A DNA stretch of 64,000 bases, taken from assembly GCF_014930365.1 (NCBI RefSeq), contig NZ_JABXWI010000001.1, positions 507,958 through 571,957 of the forward strand. The letters run 5' to 3'. Position 1 is the first letter of the stretch, and every line of letters starts with the position of its first letter. This stretch comes from Streptomyces caniscabiei (GTDB lineage: Bacteria > Actinomycetota > Actinomycetes > Streptomycetales > Streptomycetaceae). Of the stretch, positions 36,701 to 41,092 are shown piece by piece. Both the position numbers and the translations under genes were made by a program. The notes under the pieces are model-generated. The model was not told where the DNA came from, ran no database searches, and worked only from the letters and a program-made list of their open reading frames with translations.

Positions 36701-37802
36701 CGCCCGCGCCGTGGACCACGCCGCGTCCCTCGGCGCCCGCTGCGTCTCCCTGGCCGGCATGATCCCGTCCCTCACCGGCTACGGCTACGACGTCCTCCGG
36801 GAACTCCCCGCCACCCCAGCCACTCCACACACTCCTGCCACTCCACTCACGCCCGCCACTCCACCCACGCCCGCCACTCCACCCACGCCGGCCGCCCGCC
36901 CCACCCTCACCACCGGCCACGCGGCCACCACGGTCGCCGTGGTGAAGACCGTCCGCGCCACCCTCCGGGCGACCGGCCGCGACCTGGCCGAGCTGACGCT
37001 CACCGTCGTCGGCCTCGGTTCGATCGGCGCGTCGTCCCTGCGCCTGCTGCTCTCCCTCAGCACCCACCCGCCGGCCCGCCTCCTGCTCTGCGACGTCCCC
37101 GGCAGCGCCCCCCGCCTCCAGCGCCTGGCGGCGGAACTGTCGGCCGACCACCCCACGACGGCCGTACGGGTCGTCGAGTCCACCGGCTCCGGCACCCTCC
37201 CCACCGAGGTCTACGAGTCGTCCGACCTCATCGTCACGGCGGTCAGCGGCGGCTCCACGGCCCTGCTGGACGTGGACCGGCTGCGCCCCGGCACAATCGT
37301 CGTGGACGACTCCTTCCCGCACTGTTTCGACACCGCGCGGGCCCTGGAGCGGATGAGGCGCGAGCGGGACGTACTGATCGTGGGAGGCGGCCTGCTGGCC
37401 CTCGACTCCACCGAGACCCACCTGTCACCGGATCTCCCGGCCGCCGCCCTCACCGGCCACGCCACCGCCCGCACCCAGCACCACCTCGCACTCCACCTCC
37501 CCGACACCCTCGCCTCCTGCCGCCTGGAGTCCCTCCTCCACGCCCATCTCACCGACTCCGCCCCCGACGACGCCTCGGACGCCCGTACCGAACTCCCCCT
37601 GATCCACGGCCTCGTCGACCTCCCGCGCGCCCTCGCCCACTGGCACGCCGCCGAAGCCGCCGGGGTCCGACCGGCGCCCCTCCACCTCCTCGACCACACC
37701 GTCCCCGCAGAGGCGCCGACGGCCCTGCCGCCGCCACCCTCACGGCGGGGGAACGTTCGCCGGCCGGGCGGGGCGGCCGACGCGGGCCGGGACGCCGGGT
37801 GA
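24750..37802 (+). CDS. Hybrid FAAL-PKS-NRPS megasynthase ending in an acyl-ACP-reductase-like domain
   Basis: About 4350 aa. Domains, with key residues: fatty-acyl-AMP ligase (12-571; SSGSTGAPKG, MPYFHDMGLIG); ACP (624-704; Ser667); KS (757-1157; Cys902 in DTACSSA, His in EAHGTGT and KTNVGHL); AT (1311-1614; Ser1404 in GHSVGE, HAFH motif for malonyl-CoA); KR (1929-2127; TGGAGGLG, Tyr2075); ACP (2217-2287; Ser2249); C (2304-2747; HHAAADG, His2449); A (2771-3307); PCP (3321-3397; Ser3357); C (3427-3847; HHLIGDG, His3561); AAR-like (3888-4324; LTVVGLGSIG Rossmann loop, Cys4257). No DH, ER, TE or TD domain is present. Expected chemistry: a fatty acid activated by the FAAL, extended once with malonyl-CoA, reduced to a 3-hydroxyacyl chain, joined to one amino acid, and released, perhaps as an aldehyde, by the terminal domain. 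Linkers are long Pro/Ala/Thr or Gly-rich repeats. The open frame reaches back to 24492, but that would overlap the divergent gene. Confidence 0.85.
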   Translation: MERSYEGVNGGVDSTLLDVLLDAARETPGQTVVHVRGDGGERTVTFAELRDDALRVAGGLLAAGVTPGTPLPLVADRGDTFQPLFWGALAAGAVPVPLAPEPRRIGPVWELLGRPPVMTDTESRATVLTALTDGGAVGDEQAVDQPARALRVLRLDDLRQGRPPRRPARRAPHDVAFLQFSSGSTGAPKGVELTHAGVFANLRQIRAAMAITSDDVIATWMPYFHDMGLIGTHLVPMAARVKQIRIEPLSFAKRPALWFEAVDRHRATLLSAANFALALAVRRVPATALAGLDLGCVRLMLVGAEPISPRVWREFTAHTIPAGLDPRAPLPVYGLAEATLAVTVPPLGETAAPLVLDRAALGAGRVVDTEPGPHAVELMDLGRPVAGCEIRITDDAGASVGESRVGHVEVRGPQLGRGYHRAPEASAAAFGADGWLRTGDLGFLRGGRLCVTGRHKDVVFVNGRTFHASDLEETVAATPGLPPGAVAVVGSTDPDGGGERVVAFVQWARPGRAAATPVLRAAAGRLREVLGHDDVRVLPLPPGAFTRTTSGKLRRGVLRERFEAGKYAAVEGRWSSTGTGEAAGTSGVNGTSAVVGTSAAVGTSAVVGAAEGGGQAEGGGRRGVPRSLREVREAVRAVWARVLDVPVSEVGLRERFFDLGGSSLKAMAVLAGLEDVFAVTVEPGALRDHDTVVALAGHVWGLLAEDEGRGEGHGQGAGQGEGGGLGEGDGEDGVAGRGTPRAAGGAGARPGGDGVDDRALAVLSVACRFPGGETPEDFWELLVSGGDAVGRLADPGAFDARFFGMDDAEARTTDPQARIFLELAHEALERAGYAGPRRVGRRVGVFAATGDSGYREVLAEAADGDLARHPAALTGNLPNLIAARVSQVLNLDGPALAVDTACSSALVALHLARRSLLSGECDLAVVGGVNLGLTPTGRRLLAATGALSPTGRCRAFGADADGFVPGEGGGALVLARLDDARTAGDPVIALVRGTAVNNDGRSLGLLAPTPRGQREVIDRAYAECGVDPADVSYVEAHGTGTPIGDPVEARSLGQAFPPRADGVARRLGSVKTNVGHLLNAAGMPALVKVALALAHRTLPPSPHAVPPAPFLADTAPGFRLVTEQEEWTSPDGRPLTAGVNSFGFGGTNAHAILEEAPRDDTAAAVADGPHLLTLSARTEDALRAAAAGLAAHLRAHPELDEGDVCATVNTARDEGPHRLAVVAEGDLTERLEAAGQAWGDEREGSAGGQGSSGGAGSAGSAGSAGGRGSTRGEGETGGAGGAGSAGRPSRSGWPGRPGRAVAGLVRGRAQTVFVMPGQGAQRVALARELWGSAPAFRDLLEEASSLTGPVLGRSLAAWCLDEGVEPDSLARTEVAQPLLVAFGVALAGQLAAWGVEPDAVVGHSVGELTAACVAGALPLAEAVGFAAERGRLMGGLTTPGAMAAVRGDEETVAALIAGSDGTLTVAAVNSPTQVVLSGEAEAVERAVAALTARGVAARRLRVSHAFHSPLLNPVLDPLHNAAKALTVHPATVPMLSTVTGHWAPDLTPGSGYWRDHAVRPVRFGPAVARLLDEGYDTFVELGPGATLAAPIHAVAAAHHAVPSAELTVLSASPAGEGPAQGAGALLETVGRLWTRGTPLSPASPARTTTRHRVPVPTYPFQRDHHWPHRLDTTPAPAPAPTSGLASAPAPAPAPAPRSAATPAPAPAPAEPPTPQPLLWRDAPLTAAPGPRAVRLTGADTPLRRSLAERLTERGVTVENPTRTIAPETVLWFAGGTGGTDGSTGPESLESETRTAVSALREVLAALDAPLTRPTRLLLVTEDAYVTESGTGSGTPSPHARPEQALLHGFALALAQEHPGLISLSVDMSAGDGSDAQLEALQSELWADTAADANTIGTVAWRTGRRLARTTATTTGTPTPPPALTPLPPNGTYLITGGAGGLGSALARDLAERGTPTLVLTGRTPTPPRALLTELRALGALARYQATDVTDADAVDELVAGLPPLDAVFHAAGTARPGSLRGKPDDEIEAVLGAKVRGTRLLAEALRRHGQEDAVRVAFSSVSAVLPGLAGALGDYAAANAFLDAFATAERAAGRPWQSIAFGPVTDTGLAGGTAPPPLTAMTARDALTGLHKALALDTPHILLTAKPTPPPTATPEPITAPDPTTATDPTTATDPTSATDPTTATGPTTAAGPIGARGTARPATTNPQPQTTGSPHITTVIRRLLGEALHRPPQEIRDDEPFLTLGLDSLSAVDLARRLERELDRPLPATLLFEHRTIAELATHLATPAQPTPHPAPTPATKTPVTPLTPLTPLQLAFHTTETLHEGLTAYGYVRQSISGPLDTTLLGRAFAHLSARHPMLRMRITDDGSARPSQYAAPAGPLHTAPRWYEIQDHLPPHDLHQLEHDLCNRPFDLRTEDPVRAVVVHDHDHDHDHEETRLTHLLLVVHHAAADGYSLKLMAEELWSLYTALADGPDVEAAQLRTPTTQFTDYAAALTAERQSPAYARDLDHWRTHLAAHPLSHPSLPSLPYDGDPEAPPAPPLTHHRTELDEELTAALRETAARHGVSLFHLMLAVYGRCLARWSGRRAVAVNVARARREVPLVGIDRLVGPLADTLPVFVDVDPAEPVTALADRLRRTWREAEAHATLGSTDFARLLSEVRPTTGPAPRTVAEAGFSFARFPVVHGPDWPVTVTPTAAATASAATRLGLLCWEADAALRLSWNHPARLFRPETVRRLADEYVTELRAAAATATPSAAAPAPTTADTGRGGIVDRLRAQFRATPGSLAVTADDGTTLTYATLDAASAALATRLRAHGVRPGDLVGLLTEPGGTATVTGVVGILRAGAGWVPLDSTHPTARHRDQLSRTGVRVLVCAPTTRATATALADITLVPVPDPDPDTPRTPDPTPHPDAPDPDPGAIAYVIFTSGSTGRPKAVPITHRSMANYLDWSLTTFGYGPGDRLAQTASACFDASVRQLLAPLLVGATVHTLSRDLLRDPEALLDRVVADRITVWSSVPTLWERLLTAAEEHARRDGGTAPDLSALRWVHVGGEALPAAHVRRWFDLTGTGGRIANLYGPTETTINATCHIIDTRPADDVRHLPIGRPLTGTELSVVGEDGHECATGEPGELLISGTGLTPGYLGEPHLTAAAFTERDGRRWYRSGDRVRRTADGVLEFLGRLDDQVKVRGHRVELGEIEAALLTHPGVSRAAVLLRDGRLEAYVEPRTSTPHTPDTGAPHTPDTSTPHSAHTGAPHAAVDPGALDPREVRGFLSRTLPPYMLPARVHSLPALPLTGTGKIDRNRLAPRGATALPDPRRTPPTTPTEQLLARTWSALLDLPASEISREDDFFTLGGDSITVLELFARLRHERPALPRPTALYTHRTLTALATAVDTAATDIQAPAEAHHTVPHTVAQTDPHTVPHPTLAPTPYPLTPSQQGFLLADTLASGAGPNPAWLARFRIHGGLDADLFQRAVDVLMARHPMLRTVFPSGARPAVQQELPVSLRLPVQTETLAHPDLLEERTAEEANRRFEPWAWPLVRLRLFTLAPDEHVLLVHAHHLIGDGYSAALLTRELLTVYGRFERGLPHGLEPLTATFRDHVLRRTTPARTPDPGSPTDDDHRARHHAPYTPPALHAHPGDDTAAFHTTTLTLGADRVEALRHLARTAGTTLHAPVLTAYYRALATLTGRRDLVLGLAVTGRDETVDDAHRVFGPFAEAVALRPVPPSDGDRPAPGFEEDLRRIAAETIAARAAGPLDLRTAQGLPRTAQFFFTFLDFGSLGTPPETTLSLRADGSDTELAPPPVGTDVFLAVRPSPDGEGLSITARASSKAVTADQLAYFTRQLQEELPGPSGGDGWGPDGGEGGERGDGRDSGDGGDSDEPLRRDHVLDAALIGYLPAPHHLAAFAGLPAHAVPSRAQLRALLFPDGRPRVLESITTPLGRSGFVSLPLFADELTGPLPTDLPPAPSTPSTPPTPSTLAALTARAVDHAASLGARCVSLAGMIPSLTGYGYDVLRELPATPATPHTPATPLTPATPPTPATPPTPAARPTLTTGHAATTVAVVKTVRATLRATGRDLAELTLTVVGLGSIGASSLRLLLSLSTHPPARLLLCDVPGSAPRLQRLAAELSADHPTTAVRVVESTGSGTLPTEVYESSDLIVTAVSGGSTALLDVDRLRPGTIVVDDSFPHCFDTARALERMRRERDVLIVGGGLLALDSTETHLSPDLPAAALTGHATARTQHHLALHLPDTLASCRLESLLHAHLTDSAPDDASDARTELPLIHGLVDLPRALAHWHAAEAAGVRPAPLHLLDHTVPAEAPTALPPPPSRRGNVRRPGGAADAGRDAG
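31224..31331 (+). repeat. Six 18-bp tandem repeats in a megasynthase linker
   Basis: Six units related to ACGGCCACAGACCCGACG lie head to tail between the KR and second ACP domains, coding a (T-A-T-D-P-T) repeat. They run directly into the streptomycete repeat at 31329-31376. The length in multiples of 3 keeps the frame. Confidence 0.7.
31329..31376 (+). repeat. Common Streptomyces dispersed repeat inside coding sequence
   Basis: ATAGGGGCGCGGGGAACTGC and the following GCGACCAGCC resemble the short dispersed repeat that is usually intergenic in many Streptomyces chromosomes. Here it is read in frame as GPIGARGTARPATTNPQP in the KR-ACP linker. Identification is from memory of the motif, not a search. 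Confidence 0.6.
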
Positions 37803-37875
37803 GTACAGGACGCTGACCGGGCGGGCCGGCCGACAGCCCGGCCGTGGCCATCCGGCCCAGGCCGCGCCCCCAAAA

Positions 37876-37923
37876 GATTGCTTGACTTAAGTAAGTCTCC
37901 ATGATTGCCTAAGTCAAGTAATC
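37876..37923. promoter_or_regulatory. TTGACTTA-type operator upstream of the orphan histidine kinase
   Basis: Inverted arms GATTGCTTGACTTA (37876-37889) and TAAGTCAAGTAATC (37910-37923) pair with one mismatch across 20 bp. A second dyad, GACTTA-AG-TAAGTC, is at 37884-37897. The site occupies the 337-bp gap between the megasynthase stop (37802) and the kinase start (38140). A -10 hexamer is not clear. The rest of the gap is Arg/Pro-coding-like sequence with no supported gene. Confidence 0.65.
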
Positions 37924-38139
37924 AGGAACCCCTGGACCGGGGTCGCCCGAAGCGGAGAGCGACCCCAGCGCGCCGGACCCGTGGGGACGGGGCACGGCGC
38001 GATCGGCGGCCCGGCGGCCGGAACCCTCCCCCCGTTCCACCGCCGGGCCACCGGTACGCCGCCCGCCTCTTCTCCCTCCCCCCATCCCTCTCCTCGACGC
38101 CGGCCCAGGCACCCAGTCACCCCGGACAGGACCCCACCC

Positions 38140-39390
38140 ATGGATCCCTCCAGAACCACCCTCACCCTCAGCACCACCAACCCCGCCCCGCAAGCCCTCC
38201 CCCAAGGCATCCCCCAAGCCCTCCGCCGTGCCGTCGACGCGGCCCTCGCGCCGACGCTCTTCGCCTGCTTCCTCTCCGGCAGCCTGATCACGCTGCCCGG
38301 CCAGGGGCTGGAGGCACCCTGGTGGCCGGGCGTGCTGCTGGCGGGCGCGTCCAGCTTCGCCGTGCTCGGGCGGCGCACTCGTCCCCGTACGACGGTGGTG
38401 GCGACGCTCGTGTGCGCCGTCGCCGCGTGCGCGCTCGGGTATCTGCCCACCGTGCCGCTGCTGGCGCCGTCGATGGTCGCGCTGTACGCGCTGGCGGTGC
38501 GGTCGAGCCGCAGGACCGCCAACTCCTTCACCCTCACCGGTGTCGCGGCCCTGGTCCTGACCGGTCTGATCGCCGGGCCGGACGGCGAACCCCTGGTGCT
38601 GAAGCTGCTCGGACCCGCGGCCTGGCTGCTGCTGTCGACCTCGCTGGGCACGGCGACCCGGCTGCGGCGCGCGTATCTGGAGGCGGTGCGGGCGCGGGCC
38701 GAGCACGCCGAACGGACCCGGGACGAGGAGGCCAAGCGGCGGGTCGCCGAGGAGCGGATGCGGATCGCCCGGGATCTGCACGACGTGGTCGCCCATCACC
38801 TGATCCTGGCCAACCTCCAGGCCACGGCGGTGGGCCGGCTCGTACGGACCCGGCCCGAGGAGGCCGAACGGCTCGTCTCCGAACTCTCCGGCACGACCAC
38901 CTCGGCGCTGCGCGAACTCAAGGCCACCGTCGGGCTGTTGCGGGCCGAGGGGGAGGAGGACAAGGACCCCGACACCACACCGGGGCTCACCCGGCTCCCC
39001 GAACTGGCCGCCTCGTTCGCGCACGCCGGCCTCACGGTGACCGTCACCGGCGAGGGCGAGCCCCGGCCGTTGTCCGCCGGCGCGGATCTCACCGCGTACC
39101 GCATCGTCCAGGAGGCCCTCACCAACGTCACGAAACACGCGTCCACCCGCACCGCGGACGTCCACCTCGCCTACACCTCGACGCACCTCCGCCTCACCGT
39201 CTCCAACGGCAGCGGCAGCGGCGGCGGCCCTGGCGCGGCAGCTCCCCACCCCTCCGCCCCCGGACCCGGCGGATACGGCCTCCTCGGCATGCGGGAGCGC
39301 GCCCACTCCGCCGGCGGGCGGCTCCGCGTCGGCCCCCGCCCCGGCGGCGGCTTCGAGGTGGTCGCCGAACTGCCACTCCCCGGCCCCTGA
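38140..39390 (+). CDS. Orphan DesK-type histidine kinase
   Basis: 416 aa from the ATG at 38140; the frame continues upstream but without a plausible start. Five or six hydrophobic segments (about residues 40-195) precede a HisKA_3 domain with the phospho-acceptor in RMRIARDLHDVVAHH and a HATPase_c domain (AYRIVQEALTNVTKHAS, then GYGLLGMRERAHSAGG). Length and order match the NarL-type sensor class. No response regulator is adjacent, so the partner is elsewhere or lost. Sharing the same type of operator with the following exporter suggests joint regulation rather than constitutive expression. Confidence 0.85.
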   Translation: MDPSRTTLTLSTTNPAPQALPQGIPQALRRAVDAALAPTLFACFLSGSLITLPGQGLEAPWWPGVLLAGASSFAVLGRRTRPRTTVVATLVCAVAACALGYLPTVPLLAPSMVALYALAVRSSRRTANSFTLTGVAALVLTGLIAGPDGEPLVLKLLGPAAWLLLSTSLGTATRLRRAYLEAVRARAEHAERTRDEEAKRRVAEERMRIARDLHDVVAHHLILANLQATAVGRLVRTRPEEAERLVSELSGTTTSALRELKATVGLLRAEGEEDKDPDTTPGLTRLPELAASFAHAGLTVTVTGEGEPRPLSAGADLTAYRIVQEALTNVTKHASTRTADVHLAYTSTHLRLTVSNGSGSGGGPGAAAPHPSAPGPGGYGLLGMRERAHSAGGRLRVGPRPGGGFEVVAELPLPGP

Positions 39391-39409
39391 GCCGGGCCAC
39401 AAGATTTAA

Positions 39410-39451
39410 CTTGCGTAAGTCAAGCAATAGACCTACGGTTGACTAAGTCAA
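39410..39451 (+). promoter_or_regulatory. Promoter and paired operators for the MFS exporter
   Basis: A sigma70-like promoter, TTGCGT (39411-39416), 17-bp spacer, TACGGT (39434-39439). The near-palindrome CTTGCGTAAGTCAAG (39410-39424) covers the -35, and the perfect dyad TTGACTAAGTCAA (39439-39451) begins at the -10 and covers the probable start of transcription. Both share TAAGTCAA with the site upstream of the kinase. A repressor of the MarR or TetR type is likely; it is not encoded next door. Confidence 0.65.
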
Positions 39452-39520
39452 GCAAAATGCCCGCTTGGCGCCCCCTTCCCCCGTTCCCCTCCCTGCTCTC
39501 CTCCTACGAAAGGCCCCGCC

Positions 39521-41008
39521 ATGTCCCACGCCCATCCCCGACCCGCCGACGCGGGGGCCGGTACCCCGTCGCGGCCGAACGCCGTGGTGGCGGTGCTGGC
39601 GCTGGCCGGGATCGTCGTCGCGCTGATGCAGACGCTGGTCATCCCGATCGTTCCGGAGCTGCCGAGACTGCTGGACGCGCCGGCGTCCGACACCGCCTGG
39701 GCGGTGACCGCCACCCTGCTCGCCGCGGCCGTGGCCACGCCGGTCGTGGGACGGCTCGGCGACATGTTCGGCAAGCGGCGGATGCTGCTGCTCAGCATCG
39801 TGCTGCTGGTGTCCGGCTCGGTGGTCTGCGGACTGGCCGACTCGCTCGTCCCGATGATCATCGGCCGAGGTCTGCAGGGGCTGGCCGCCGCCGTGATCCC
39901 GCTCGGCATCAGCATCATGCGGGACGTCCTGCCCGCCGAACGGCTCGCCGGGTCCACCGCGCTGATGAGCGCCTCGCTGGGCGTCGGCGGCGCGCTCGGA
40001 CTGCCCGCCGCCGCGTTCATCGCGGACAACTGGAACTGGCACCTGCTCTTCTGGACCTCCGCCGCCCTGGGCACCCTGTCGTTCCTGCTGGTCCTGACCG
40101 TCGTACCGGAGTCGAAGGTGCGCACCGGCGGCCGTTTCGACCTGGTCGGCTCGCTCGGGCTGTCCGCCGGGCTGGTCTCGCTGCTGCTGGCCGTCTCCAA
40201 GGGCGCCGACTGGGGCTGGACGAGCGGGACGACGCTGGGCCTGTTCGCCGCGGCCGTCGTGATCCTCGTGTCGTGGGGCCTCTACGAGCTGCGGGCGAAG
40301 CAGCCGCTGGTCGATCTGCGGACCACGGCCCGCCCCCAGGTGCTCTTCACCAACCTGGCCTCGGTGGCGCTCGGCTTCTCGATGTTCGCCATGTCGCTGG
40401 TCCTGCCGCAGCTGCTCCAGCTGCCGGAGCAGACCGGATACGGCCTCGGCAAGTCCATGATGACCGTCGGTCTGGTGCTGGCCCCGCAGGGTCTGGTGAT
40501 GATGGCGATGTCCGCCGTGTCCGCGGGGATCACCAAGGCCAAGGGCCCGAAGGTGACGCTGATGATCGGCGCGCTGATCGTCGCCGCCGGCTACGGCCTG
40601 AACATCGTCCTGATGAGCGAGGTCTGGCACATCGTCCTGGTCTCCTGCATCATCGGCGGCGGTGTCGGCTTCACCTACGGCGCGATGCCCGCGCTGATCA
40701 TGGGTGCCGTGCCGGAGTCCGAGACGGCCGCCGCCAACAGCCTGAACACGCTGATGCGTTCACTCGGCACGTCGTTCGCCAGCGCCCTCGCCGGCGTCAT
40801 CCTCGCCCAGATGACCACCGACTTCGGCGGCTACGCCCTCCCCTCCGAGAACGGCTTCAAGGTCGTCATGGCCATCGGCGCGGGCGCCGCCCTCCTCGCC
40901 TTCCTCCTGGCCTCCTTCATCCCGAAGCGCCGCGCGGCCGTCCCGGCACCGGACGCCCAGGGTCCCGCGCGGTCGACGGAGGCGGAGGTCGCCGCGGCGA
41001 AGGCGTGA
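39521..41008 (+). CDS. MFS drug exporter, DHA2 family (14 helices)
   Basis: 495 aa from the ATG at 39521 (AAGG about 9 nt upstream). The sequence shows 14 hydrophobic segments and the DHA2 motif A, VVGRLGDMFGKRRMLLL, after helix 2. The size and plan match EmrB/QacA-type proton-driven exporters that confer resistance or export natural products. It is in the same direction as, and 131 bp after, the orphan kinase, with a shared operator type. Exporting the megasynthase product or self-resistance is the best guess. A 12-bp hairpin follows. Confidence 0.9.
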   Translation: MSHAHPRPADAGAGTPSRPNAVVAVLALAGIVVALMQTLVIPIVPELPRLLDAPASDTAWAVTATLLAAAVATPVVGRLGDMFGKRRMLLLSIVLLVSGSVVCGLADSLVPMIIGRGLQGLAAAVIPLGISIMRDVLPAERLAGSTALMSASLGVGGALGLPAAAFIADNWNWHLLFWTSAALGTLSFLLVLTVVPESKVRTGGRFDLVGSLGLSAGLVSLLLAVSKGADWGWTSGTTLGLFAAAVVILVSWGLYELRAKQPLVDLRTTARPQVLFTNLASVALGFSMFAMSLVLPQLLQLPEQTGYGLGKSMMTVGLVLAPQGLVMMAMSAVSAGITKAKGPKVTLMIGALIVAAGYGLNIVLMSEVWHIVLVSCIIGGGVGFTYGAMPALIMGAVPESETAAANSLNTLMRSLGTSFASALAGVILAQMTTDFGGYALPSENGFKVVMAIGAGAALLAFLLASFIPKRRAAVPAPDAQGPARSTEAEVAAAKA

Positions 41009-41035
41009 CGCCCCCGCACCCGCCACACACGGCGA

Positions 41036-41062
41036 AACCCCCAGGCCCTGGGCCTGGGGGTT
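41036..41062. terminator. Hairpin terminator between convergent genes
   Basis: A perfect 12-bp stem, AACCCCCAGGCC with GGCCTGGGGGTT, and a 3-nt loop, between the MFS stop (41008) and the lysyl-oxidase stop (41093). Confidence 0.8.
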
Positions 41063-41092
41063 CGTCGTCGCCGGGGGCGGATCAGACCGCTG

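Noticed and set aside
33809..37816. Long forward open frame in a second frame inside the megasynthase
   Set aside because: It is Arg/Pro-rich and carries no domain, a typical GC-shadow of the real frame.
38140..39390. Two-component pair for the second histidine kinase
   Set aside because: No response regulator frame exists on either side; it is an orphan kinase.
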